The notes under the pieces are model-generated. The model made no database searches. It had not been told where the DNA came from and worked only from the letters and a program-made list of their open reading frames with translations. Both the position numbers and the translations under genes were made by a program. Shown here piece after piece: positions 32,997-44,059 of a DNA stretch of 64,000 nt (positions are counted from its first letter, which is position 1; each line of letters starts with the position of its first letter). This DNA is from Linum tenue. Taxonomy: Eukaryota; Streptophyta; Magnoliopsida; Malpighiales; Linaceae. The stretch is from the NCBI GenBank assembly GCA_946122785.1, contig CAMGYJ010000011.1:11532001-11596000 (forward strand), written 5' to 3'.

Positions 32997-34167
32997 TTTG
33001 CTGCTCTTGCTTTCCTTTTCCTGCTTTGTTTTCTTTCCTGTTGAGTCTAGGGTCAGTAGTGTTTCGTTTCTTGTCTTTTTGATCTTGATTCTCTTGATTT
33101 CCTGCATTTATTCCCTTTCCTTGCTTGAGTTAGTCTGCGGGTATTTAAGTGCGGCTCGTCCCTCCTCAGTCCTTGCATACCCTCAATTGAGTATTCCCTG
33201 TCCTCCTGTTATCATGGTTTTCGCTATCACATACACTGGCACCCTATTTTTTGAGCCCATTCCCTCCAACTATCACCGTCATATCCAAAGTTTTGCGTCC
33301 CGTCCCTTTCTGCCCTCTTATCATGTTCCCTTTCCTGAGCTAGTGGAATTGGGTCTTGATGTCCATGGGTTCATTCGCAATTTAGGATGGGAATTCCTTC
33401 TAGACCAGCCTTTTTCATCTCTCATATGCCCTGATCTGGTCCGATACTTCTTCTCCAACTTTCGCTCCCCCGGGCTGGGTTCCCGCTCTTTTTCATCCAT
33501 TGTGTTTGGGCATTTGTTCACCCTCCATCTCGATGATTTATCCGAAACTCTTCATATCCCTCGAGTTGGAGAAGCTCTTGCCGACGCTTCTGAACTGGAA
33601 CTCTTTGCCTTCCACTACCCTGATGAGTTCCACCAGCTTACTGGAGTGCTGCCTGCCACTGGTATGTTTATGCCGGTCTCTGCGTTGTTGCCATCTCTTC
33701 GACTGCTTCACTACTGCATCACTCGGATTTTTGTTCCTCGTGCTGAGTCCTTGGACCTCGTCCTTCCTCTCGATCTTTGGATCATCTCTCATGCTGTCCA
33801 TGGGACTCCCCTCGACTATGCTCACCTAGTCTTTGGGAACCTTTTGCGCCTTAGTGATGCTGCCCTGACTGGGCCTCTTGCTTTTGGACCTCTAGTCACA
33901 TCTCTGCTCCTTGAACTGCACCTCCACCTCTCGCCGTTTCTCACTGCGACGCCATCTCTGTATCCTCTCGCTTATCATATTCTGGATGATCTGGAGATTG
34001 CCGTTGAAGGGGAGAATGATGTTAATGATGTTGTCTGGGTAAGCAGCGGCTCTGATGACAGCAGCAGCAGTGGAAGCTCTGATGATGGACCTGGGCTGGA
34101 ACCGTTTGTCGAAGCACTTCAGGCTCTGTTAGAATATGGGACAGACGACGTCAGCGATGGTGCTTGA
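32986..34167 (+). CDS. Third frame (ORF3) of the Sirevirus-like element, envelope-like position
   Basis: This is a 393-codon frame overlapping the end of gag-pol by 11 bases in another phase, between pol and the 3' LTR. Sireviruses often carry such an extra frame, sometimes called envelope-like. The first 60 residues are strongly hydrophobic (LLLLLSFSCFVFFPV, FLVFLILILLISCIY), which would suit a signal or membrane segment. A second possible start at 33214 (MVFAITYTGTLFFEP) would omit them. The body (LVRYFFSNFRSPGLGSRSF, FTLHLDDLSETLHIPRVGE) recalls proteins of plant retrotransposons with LVREFY-like blocks. The C-terminus is acidic and serine-rich (SGSDDSSSSGSSDDGPG). Its role is unknown. The frame is fully open, in keeping with a young insertion. 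Confidence 0.7.
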   Translation: MRHNLLLLLSFSCFVFFPVESRVSSVSFLVFLILILLISCIYSLSLLELVCGYLSAARPSSVLAYPQLSIPCPPVIMVFAITYTGTLFFEPIPSNYHRHIQSFASRPFLPSYHVPFPELVELGLDVHGFIRNLGWEFLLDQPFSSLICPDLVRYFFSNFRSPGLGSRSFSSIVFGHLFTLHLDDLSETLHIPRVGEALADASELELFAFHYPDEFHQLTGVLPATGMFMPVSALLPSLRLLHYCITRIFVPRAESLDLVLPLDLWIISHAVHGTPLDYAHLVFGNLLRLSDAALTGPLAFGPLVTSLLLELHLHLSPFLTATPSLYPLAYHILDDLEIAVEGENDVNDVVWVSSGSDDSSSSGSSDDGPGLEPFVEALQALLEYGTDDVSDGA

Positions 34168-34479
34168 GAGAGATGTCTCTGCTATTTTGTTCTCGCTGAG
34201 ATCGTGTTGAAGGGGAGCTTGAGTGCTTTGCTGGTTATCTTTCTTAGTTGGATTAAGAGGCGTTTTGGACCTTTGTTTGCTTTGAGTTTTTTTGACTGCG
34301 TGGTTGTGTTTGGTTCTGGTTATTGACTGCTACTGTTGAATGGTTGAGTGTTTCTTAAGTTCGTTCTTCTCTTAATCGTTTAAGCACTCCTTATCTTTGT
34401 TGAGCTGTTTGTGCTGTTGGTCGAGAGAAGGAATGTTTTCTTTTGCAGGCAATCGGCAATCTCTGATTTAAGGGGAGAT
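34168..34479 (+). other. Non-coding 3' part of the Sirevirus-like element with polypurine tract
   Basis: No reading frame of note is present between ORF3 and the 3' LTR. The purine run AAGGGGAGA at 34470-34478, just before the 3' LTR, is the likely plus-strand priming site. Confidence 0.6.
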
Positions 34480-35238
34480 TGTTGAATGAAGTTACCAAAT
34501 CAGGATTGCTCTAAAGAAGGAAAGAAGGACAACCAGGAACAGCTCAGAGTTTCCATAACCATCCTCCTCCGCAATTCAAAAGCAACGGTCTAAAGCTTGC
34601 TGAAGGCTATATATACAAGTGTTCTGTGAACTTGATCGGTACTTTTTGTAAGGGTGGAATAGGGCTGCTTACAATCTGGGTTAATCAAACAGGGGAAAAG
34701 GTTCTGTTTGATTAGTGGTGTAACGGGTCTGGGGATTAAGATCCGGGTTAAAATTCCTGCACTTGTACTTTGAGTCAATCTCGTTTATCTTTTGCTTGAT
34801 AGGTAAAATTGAATAAAAAGAGTCTCCTAGATGTCAGCAAAGTGCTGAGTCTAGGACGAGGAGTGACCAGTAGATTGGGAACCTCGTTAAATTGCCTGTG
34901 TTCATTTAATCTTTCTGCTGCGCTTAATCTTGGTCACTCGATCAGCTTGTGCTCTGTTTTGGTTGAAGCTCCCCTGCTTCTCTGGTTCATCTTCTCGACA
35001 AGATGACTGTAAGCAGAGATCAAATAATGGGCTTAAACTTCCTTGGGCTCAGCTGATAAATAAACCGACTTCCTTTTAATTTTTCCCCTTGGGCTTTTCT
35101 CTGCTTTCGGCCCATGCTAATAATTGAAGAGAACCGACGAAGACAGTTCACTCGTCTTCTTCTCTCTTCTGCAATTCCCTTCGCCTTCATTTCTCTGTTT
35201 GTTGAACCCTAATTTTCCTCTCCATTTCTTAGTTAACA
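34480..35238 (+). repeat. 3' LTR of the Sirevirus-like element
   Basis: It begins TGTTGAATGAAG, ends AGTTAACA and matches the 5' LTR base for base apart from its first position. The host kinase frame resumes directly after it with the GTGGTG repeat. Confidence 0.92.
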
Positions 35239-36243
35239 GTGGTGGCTGGGGCGGAGGCGGCGGCCGGAGTTGTGGGTACGCCGTACTACGTTGCTCCCGA
35301 GGTTTTGTCCGGGTGGGAGTACGGTGAGAAGGTGGATGTTTGGAGCTGTGGAGTGGTTTTGTACATAATGCTCGCTGGGTTTCCTCCGTTTTATGGGGAG
35401 ACGGCGGTGGAGATTTTTGACGCCGTGTTGAGGGCGAATCTTAGGTTTCCGACTAGGGTTTTCGGGTCGGTTTCACCTGCGGCGAAGGATCTTTTGAGGA
35501 GGATGCTGTGTAAGGATGTCTACAGGAGGTTCTCTGCCGAGCAAGTGCTCAGTAAGTTCTTTACTCATTCAACACACTGTTTTTTGCTCTGTTCATCAGA
35601 ATTTCCCCCCGTTTCCTTCAATTCCAAACACAAAATCAACGGATTCCCTCTGGAAAACAAACCCTTTCATCTCTGCTTACGGTTAGAACATCCTTTTAAC
35701 ATTTTTCTTCCCAAATCTGTTGCAGGGCATCCATGGATGACAGGTGGTGGAGGAACCTGAATCAGAATCAATGGGAACTTTCTGGACAAGAAGAGTAAAT
35801 AGAGTGACTGCGGCTTGCAAGAGATTGTGTGTATTGTACAGGGTATCAGGCGCTGCTTGGTTTACTGGCCGGCCGCCTTGTTAGTAGTTTTTTTGTGTAG
35901 ATACGTGGATATGGAATGGGTGGTTTACTGGTTATCTCTGCTTCTGCTCTAAGTTTGGTAAAGAGAAGAAGCAATTTTTCCTTGTTTTATTTTCGTTTGG
36001 GTCTGTCTCCCTGTGTGTTTTTGTCCCGTAAGGGGATTTTGAGCCAGGCAGCCATTACTATTCCTTCTGCTAGTATAGTAGTAGCAGGAGATGTAATGAA
36101 GAGGAAGCGAAGCAGCTCATCTGGCTTTAATGGCGGCTTCGTTTCAGGGGGGTTTGGCTAATTATGAGAAATCTTGTACGGAATATGCGCCTGTATAATT
36201 ATAATAATATAATGGAAATGACTGGAAAAAATAGGGTTTTGCT

Positions 36244-36627
36244 CATGGTTATCACGCCCGCTGGCGTGCCACCGGTTGTACCGGGTTCAACCGGTATCGG
36301 TCATAAAACCGGCGTGACACCACCAGTATAACCGACATGATCGATATACGAATCTCTAAGTAAAATGACTTTATTTTAGAGAATTTAATTGATAAAAATT
36401 ATTTTATTATTTATTTTATGAGTATAAAAGTTAAATATTGATGTTATTTGTTGGATTCAAGTATAAATGTTTAGGTATTGACGTTAACTGTCATGTTTAA
36501 ATAGGAGTATTTATAATTTTATTTTTAAAATTGACCGGCATGAACCGGCACAAACCGGTATGTGCCACCGGTTAAACCATTCCACTTGCTAAACCGGCAT
36601 ACTGATATAAATCGATTTGACAACCAC
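36244..36627 (-). mobile_element. hAT-type MITE, GGTTGTCA family, copy 3
   Basis: It runs from CATGGTTATCACGCC to TTTGACAACCAC, 384 bp, in opposite orientation to copies 1 and 4. Flanks TTTTGCTC and TTTTGCTT match at 7 of 8 positions. It carries CCGGT-rich ends and an AT-rich middle like the other copies. It lies in DNA downstream of the kinase gene. Confidence 0.75.
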
Positions 36628-37344
36628 TTTTGCTTGGATTCCGTGGATCATCTCCTGCGATTATTTGCTAATTTGGGTGGATTATTTTCAGTTATGTTGT
36701 GTGTAGATATGGTCTTATCTCTTGTTATTTTCTTCCAATTTGATTCAAAGTTCTCTCTGTCGTTATTGTTTGTAGGCTTGTAGTAATTGTGTTACAAGAC
36801 AACAACTCATTAATTGATTAAGAGCTATGCATCATTCTTTTTCTATTATCTATATCCATTTAAATTCCATTATTAAACTATAAGGATGTTTTCAATCTAG
36901 TTATCTAATCAGGTGTGATATGAATCTCCAATTACTGTGTAGTTTGTAATTGAAAATCTCCTAAAGAGATTGTATTAATAAACCACATAAATTTTAGTGG
37001 GTTAATTGCATGGTTGGTCACTGAGATTACAAAAAACGTTCATGTTTGGTCACTGTAAATATTTAAATCCAATCTTGGTCACTCAAATTAGTTAAATGGT
37101 TCAAGTTTGGTCACTCTCCGTCCAACTCCGTTAAATTTGTCTGATGTGGCAGTCAACCCTCAAAGTTGACCGTTAACTCAGTGACGTGGCAATTAAAAAA
37201 TAATAAATAAAATTAATTTTAATTTTCTACCATTTCCAACTCATTTTCAAATTAAAGTAAAATAAAAAAAATATTATAATTACAATTATAAAGGGACGCT
37301 TCCTCGCCACTAATTCCCCAAAAACCCCAGCTCGACAGGTATAG

Positions 37345-37860
37345 GGATTGTAAGTGATTGTACCCCTAACGAGCCCTTCCAAACACAAACCCTGCCGCCG
37401 GTAGCTCTTCCTCCCCGTCGCCACAAACCAGAACCACCGGGCCCCCCGCCACTCCCCAGAACCCAATTAAACCCAAAGCTCCTCTAATCCTCCCAGCAAC
37501 AACTTCCAGCAAGACCAACCTCAAGAAGAGTAATAATGCAAACGGCAAACTTCTCCGGCAGCAATTCAAGGTTCTGAGGGTCGAGCGCGCGATTGGCGCC
37601 GGAAGCTACCGCGACGCCGAGCCTCCCGGCGCTGCGGAGGGCCGCGGGTCCGGGATTGCCGATTTGTGGTTGGAATCGGAGGACGGCAGCAACCGCAGTA
37701 CTGACCCTTTCGAAGGCCCGGTGGAGAAGAAGATCAGGGAGACCGGCGAATGGCTCGAGTATAAAACAGAGAACGAGTTTCGAATTTCAAGTTCGAATTT
37801 CAGTTCTCGTTTCTTCTTTGCAGCTGAATCGATTAATATCGTCAACACAGTAAATACTCT
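37345..37860 (+). pseudogene. Captured gene fragment in element A, possibly plastid-targeted protein
   Basis: One frame is open from a stop near 37370 without an ATG. It is Ser/Thr/Pro-rich at first (NPAAGSSSSPSPQTRTTG, KAPLILPATTSSKTNLKK), then reads VERAIGAGSYRDAEPPG, GIADLWLESEDG, DPFEGPVEKKIRETGEWLEY and KTENEFR. The first part looks like a transit peptide and the rest like a conserved soluble region, but I cannot name the donor gene. Sequence after KTENEFR appears to leave the exon. The missing start and the setting inside inverted ends argue for a captured, non-functional fragment. Confidence 0.5.
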
Positions 37861-37934
37861 ATTAGATATCGAATTGGGTTGATTGATTGTTTTTGGGTGT
37901 TTGATTTGGGGGTGTTGGTGTAGAGAAACAATTG

Positions 37935-38092
37935 TGCTACAGTGCTGCTGACGTTGTTGGGTCGTCGCTATGCATTCCCAATCGGTTACAGGGAACGTGG
38001 GTCGGGCGGGTGAGCCGCTCCACGATGCCCTTGGGGTGGACCAGCTTGATGAATGCCGCCGCCTTCCGCCGCTCGTCCTTTTCGGCCGACAT
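37935..38092 (-). pseudogene. Second captured fragment in element A
   Basis: On the minus strand an ATG at 38092 begins MSAEKDERRKAAAFIKLVHP and KGIVERLTRP, ending at a stop near 37940. The KLVHP/RLTRP pattern resembles the start of small plant DUF4228-like proteins, but this is only a resemblance. It points away from the other captured piece, so two sources were probably joined. Confidence 0.35.
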
Positions 38093-38402
38093 TAACGGAG
38101 GAAGCGCCCTTTATTTGTAATTTTTTTTGTTTTATTTATTTTATTTTAATGTGAAAATGAGTTGGAAATTAAAATTAATTTTATTTATTATTTTTTAATT
38201 GTCACGTCACTGAGTTAACGGTCAATTTTGAGGGTTGACTGCCACATCAGACAAATTTAACGGAGTTGGACGGAGAGTGACCAAACTTGAACCATTTAAC
38301 TAATTTGAGTGACCAAGATTGGATTTAAATATTTACAGTGACCAAACATGAACGTTTTTTGTAATCTCAGTGACCAACCATGCAATTAATCCAAATTTTA
38401 GT

Positions 38403-41075
38403 GGTCATTGATTTTACTTTTACGAACATGGTGGATTATGAATTATGATGAATTATTGCAACAATGCAGCTTTCCCCTATTATGAATGATGATGAAGAGA
38501 GTAATTATAAATTATCAAAGGAACCGGCAACAATGCAGCTTCTGCCACCACTGTCCACTCCTAAGTGATGTGATTCAACTGTTCCAACTTCCTAACCTTG
38601 TTTCGAATTATTAGTCATTTGGATATAAAAACTTTTATTGACATTTAAATATTTCCTAAGTTTAAAAGGCATTGTTATAAGAATCGAATTGGATTAACAG
38701 TACTCATTTAATAGCAATCCGATCTATTTACTTGAACAACTAGTAATATACCAAACGGTTTTTAAAAATTGGACATAACATTTGATTAACCACTCTAGTT
38801 TTACTGGTCCAGTGGTTCACTCTTTTAATCACAACAAAAATTTGAAGAAAAAAAAAACACTTCATCGTAACCTAACACCATCTAACATGAACTACTAATT
38901 TTATTTATGCTTCTTCTTTTTTTCTCAACCTCTTTGTCGACTTTATGTGGTCCACTACCGATTGCCACTCTGATTACTCACTTGAATTTTATTTAATGAG
39001 ACAGTTTGAACGATTTGGTATATATTTTGGTGATGGATGATACAGGTTTGAAATGGTCTACGATTAGTGATAAATTCAATCCTAAATCTGTGTATTATAA
39101 TTTTTTTATGTTATTGTCCATGAACTGAACTATCAACTATTAACCATTAAACGATAAACCACTAACTTTTCCAGTTCAAAGTCTAGTTTGGTTTTGAAAA
39201 CATTGGTAAAAGGTATGAAGATTTCTTTAATTATATTTAAATTCAGGATGAAGTAGATAAATTGTTTCTTTTGACCAAACATAGATTATTGGAAGGTAAG
39301 GTAAAGAAAAAGAAAATGAATGCTCCCTAGAAAAATGGAGTTAATTGAGAGATAATATCTCTTTTTGTTAATGGGTTAGCGAAACTACATAAGAAAAAAA
39401 ATATGACACGCATGTTAAAACTATAAGTACACTGAAAAAAAGATGGATACTATGAAAGTACACTGGGAAAAAAACATATATTAAGCTTTCCAATCAATCT
39501 TCATCAGATGAAAATGACGTGCACAATAAATGATAACTAAAAATTTGAATTATGTGACCCTTGAATAGATGGATGTATTACTCAATCAAACAATATAATA
39601 TATATTGCCATATCAATTAAATTATTTCTATCGATCAAGCATCTTGATCACCGAGATTGTACTGAATTGGTGGCCTCTCCAATCAGTGGGAATGGATAAT
39701 TAATATTTCTCAACTCGGTTGAGTTGATCCATCAGTTATGCGGGGAGTTTTCAGTTGGTTTGATAGTTTGTTTATGGAAATGTAGCTTTTATTCGAATCT
39801 CTATAACACTAATTGTACTTGGCGAAAGCGATCATATTCATACGGACGCCACCCTTGTGCTACAGTTTCGCCAACAGGGTTGCCTCTTTGTTTGTAATGA
39901 GATGGTGTTGAAACTCCTTACATGCAGTATAGACACTTTGATTAGTAAGATGAGTAGTTTTGACCTTGTATTTATAGGAGAGTAATTTTATAGTTGAAAT
40001 TTTAGAAATTTAACATTTGTGTTTTGCTCCTATTTCGGTATATATTTTTCTCGCTCCAAAAGAAGAGGACTAAGAGGCTAGAGCATCCACATTAATGAAA
40101 TTGCAAAATCAATTTTATATGGTGTTTTTATTGTCATCTCAGACTTTATACAATCCAACTCAGCTTTATTTTATTGCACCTACATCAATATAACTAGCTT
40201 TTTACCCGGCCCGTTGGCCGGAGAGAATTATTTTATAATTTATATTAATTAACTTATGTATATGTTAAATCATTTTGGATCTTCTAAATATTTTGTGTTG
40301 ATTCAAAACAGAGTTTGTAGTATGTCTATATTGAAAATTTCTAATATATAGCACACTCACTTCTGATGCTTCGGTTTTCTAATCATAAAATCAAAAGTAC
40401 AATATACCTTGATATTATATATATATATATGTGTGTGTGTTTATAGGAGACTCAAAATTATTCAGATACTTTGCCAAACCTATCTTATCTCCATAATACT
40501 CATATTAAAAGTGCTACTTGCCTATCTCCCACCCCCGGGATAGAGATCTCGCTTTTACCCCCATAACATCAGACAACCATTGGGGTTGTCTATCGTTCAA
40601 TATGTAATATATAAAGAGGAAAATCTTACGATCCTGCTATTTATTTCTTATCCTCTCCCGACGCCCCCTTTATGGAGAATAAAAGGGTAGGATTGACAGG
40701 ATCATAGCTCGATATGGTTTTATTCTGTTCATCGTATCGCAGGTTATGTTATTTTTTGAGTTTTTGGGGCTTCTTTTCATTCTTGTTTGGCATCTATGGT
40801 TGTGATTAGAGATATTTAGCCCCCGAAAGGGATTGTGATTTTAGATCCTTTGAAAATCCAGTACACATTCATGATTCTCGAGTTTGGACGAACTTTCGAC
40901 CAATGTTGTAAAGATTAGGACTTTATAGTGAGAAATTCTTAGTAAAGATACTTCATTATTGGATAAATTTATTCATTCATATTCAAACTTGACACACATC
41001 GTAGCCCTCATGATGATTAAATTCTCTAATCTCGACTCATTTCCATTTTAGATGTTAGTTTTTTTTATCAAGATA
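38403..41075. other. AT-rich intergenic DNA between the two Pack-MULE-like elements
   Basis: No convincing gene is visible. An inverted copy of the repeat at 15040-15620 lies at about 38740-39215. A (TA)n(TG)n microsatellite is near 40415-40440. The rest is AT-rich sequence without recognisable features. Confidence 0.4.
38740..39215 (-). repeat. Dispersed non-coding repeat, copy II
   Basis: GGTCCAGTGGTTCAC, TTTATGCTTCTTCTT with CTCAACC, and ATGAGACAGTTTGAACGAT follow the reverse order of 15040-15620. The similarity is moderate and ends were not resolved. Confidence 0.45.
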
Positions 41076-41370
41076 CTTAAATTTGGGTTAATTGCATGGT
41101 TGGTCACTGAGATTACAAAAAACGTTCATGTTTGGTCACTGAAAATATTTAAATCCAATCTTGGTCACTCAAATTAGTTAAATGGTTCAAGTTTGGTCAC
41201 TCTCCGTCCAACTCCGTTAAATATGTCTGATGTGGCAGTCAACCCTCAAAGTTGACCGTTAACTCGGTGACGTGGCAATTAAAAAATAATAAATAAAATA
41301 AATTTTAATCTTCTATCATTTCCAACTTATTTTCACAATAAGGTAAAATAAAAAAAATAAAAAAATTAGA

Positions 41371-42108
<738 letters not shown>

Positions 42109-42504
42109 TTACTGAATATTGAGTGAGAGAATTTGATTTCAGTGAGGATTGCCGGAGAAGATAGGGGGATTTAGATTTATTGGAATGGAGAAGTGAGAGT
42201 CGACTAAGGGTGTTTTTTATTTTTTATTTTATTTTACTTTATTGTAAAAATGAGTTGGAAATGATAGAAGATTAAAATTTATTTTATTTATTATTTTTTA
42301 ATTGCCACGTCATCGAGTTAACGGTCAATTTTGAGAGTTGACTGCCACATCAGACATATTTAACGGAGTTGGACGGAGAGTGACCAAACTTGAACCATTT
42401 AACTAATTTGAGTGACCAAGATTGGATTTAAATATTTTCAGTGACCAAACATGAACGCTTTTTGTAATCTCAGTGACCAATCATGCAATTAACCCCTTAA
42501 ATTT

Positions 42505-44058
42505 AGTATATTATACAATATGTATCAATTGTTAATTTTAGAAGTTTAGACAAAACCTCCACCCGTGGTCATTGTTTATATGTTGGCTTAGAATCTCAAA
42601 CTAAGACACACACACTATCGAGGGTTTTGGTCTAAACATGGTCGTTGAATGTGTAATTTTCAAAGATTTTATCACTTATGTATTAATAATTGATAAAAGA
42701 GTGTCTACAATACACACATATTTCAAGCGCATTTAAAATGTCTTATCATTTGAAAAATATCGGTGGATTTTATTTGATTATTTGCATTAATTTATTATCC
42801 TATACAACATATATCAATTCGTGTTTCTTGAGTTTGGACGAACTGGCAACCAATTTTTAGAGTTAAGATTATTTGATAAAGATACTTGATTGCTGGATAA
42901 ATATGTTTATCCCAATTGACTATCTTACTAAAATTCGTAAATCTTTATTTGGTAAATGTATAGGTTAGTAGTTGATGATACGTGATGTTTATCGTAGATT
43001 CTCAACAAAGATTCTCTAACCTTCACATATGTTATTTTTCAAGGAATCTTGTGTGTCATCCTAGGGTATGAAGTTAAAGTTCGTCAACAATCATACTTAA
43101 GTCATTTTGAAAATTTTGATTTATAATCGTCGAGGATAACTCCAAGTCTGAAAGAAAATCTCTTAGCATACGACTTAGAACCCCAATAGAGCTTGGTCAA
43201 TCAACATGATATAGAGCAAATTTTATTAATGTGAACTTAGGACACATTATAAAATTATTGCATAGGCGATTCCTCTTCATTTGAGGAGTTTAAGGTATAA
43301 CATTATCTGAATGAATAAGAAGTCTTTTTAAAATAAATAACTGTAATTACTCAATCAAGATTATACTATGACATTTTGCTAAATAATACTTGTTTTATTT
43401 TATAGACATAATTTATGAATAAGAGAGTGTTTCATTTCAACAAAATATAAAGTAATATAGTTTATTTTTCAAAGGTAATTGAATGTCAAATGTTTATTTT
43501 TTCTCTTTTCATATATATAAAACATTATTTTTTATGTTTATGTTTTTCTAATTTTTTCATCAAAATGTAAATTATCATTCAATTTTAGAAAAAGTGAGTA
43601 GAAAATTTACTTCATAAGGTTTAATCAAATATTTTTTATTTAAACAAATGTGGTATATGTCACTCTCTATTTTCTTATTTATATTTTATTTACTAGACAA
43701 AAAAATTATTATTTATATGTGTTTGGTTAAGTTTATCAACATGTAACTTATTATTAAAGCAAAAAAAAAAAAAAGGAAATATTATAGGAGAGAGAGGTAG
43801 CTCCATAAATACATTAATAATTAATTTTTTTGTTTGTAGAAAAGTTATCCAACTTGGCAAATTGTGTTTCCTCCAAGTGCTTATATAGCAAGAGGTTGTT
43901 TTTTAATTGCCCAATATATATAAAGTAAAGTAATATTATAGTTTATTTTTGAAAGATAATTGAATGTTAAATGTTTGTTTTTTTTTCACTTTTCATATAT
44001 ATTTTATTTAATCGAAAAAAGTATTTTTTATGAATATGTATATTAGTATTTCATCAAA
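42505..44058. other. AT-rich intergenic DNA with direct repeats
   Basis: No gene is seen. From about 43440 to 43925 a unit with AAAGTAATATAGTTTATTTT, AAATGTGGTATATGTCACTC and GGTAGCTCCATAAATACATT begins to repeat at 43926. The second unit is interrupted near 44058 and resumes at about 45345. Confidence 0.4.
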
Positions 44059-44059
44059 A

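Larger units (their letters stand above)
27964..35238 (+). mobile_element. Sirevirus-like Ty1/copia LTR retrotransposon, nearly intact
   Basis: Two 759-bp LTRs (27964-28722 and 34480-35238) flank a primer site, gag-pol and an extra frame. By eye the LTRs are identical except for the first base of the left copy (CG instead of TG). A GTGGTG repeat flanks the element (27958-27963 and 35239-35244). Identical LTRs mean a recent insertion. Gag and Asp/Ser-rich linker features after the zinc knuckle, plus a third frame downstream of pol, fit the Sirevirus branch. The only visible coding defect is one stop codon in RNase H. It lies in the same orientation as the kinase gene it interrupts. Confidence 0.92.
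27484..35760 (+). pseudogene. PPCK: PEP carboxylase kinase-type protein kinase gene, split by a Sirevirus-like element
   Basis: PPCK is a small Ca2+-independent Ser/Thr kinase consisting of little more than a catalytic domain; it phosphorylates PEP carboxylase in the cytosol. Host coding parts are 27484-27957, 35239-35551 and 35726-35760, with one copy of a GTGGTG target repeat counted. They total 822 nt, or 273 residues, the normal PPCK size. The first part has IGRGRFGIVFKC (Gly loop), FAVKSIDKS (Lys), VIHRDVKPDNVL (catalytic loop) and LADFGSA (DFG). After the insertion the gene resumes at [15 protein letters not shown] (APE region), [20 protein letters not shown] and [10 protein letters not shown] 174-bp intron (GTAAGT...TGCAG) precedes the last exon, [11 protein letters not shown]. 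The element sits between DFG and APE, and direct translation stops two codons into it. Function is probably lost unless the element is removed as RNA. The late intron and missing regulatory tail favour PPCK over CDPK. Confidence 0.88.
36999..38392. mobile_element. Pack-MULE-like element A
   Basis: Inverted ends of about 260 bp start GGGTTAATTGCATGGTTGGT. A 10-bp repeat AAATTTTAGT flanks the element (36989-36998 and 38393-38402). The arms are AT-rich and contain regularly spaced TTGGTCACT motifs. The 800-bp interior (37290-38110) is GC-rich, unlike the arms, and holds at least two gene-like pieces in opposite orientations. Long inverted ends, 9-10-bp duplication and host-gene filling define a Pack-MULE. 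No transposase is encoded. Confidence 0.88.

Noticed and set aside
34590..35006. Frames inside the copia LTR that occur twice in the window
   Set aside because: They recur only because the two LTRs are identical (also at 28074-28490); they have no protein features.
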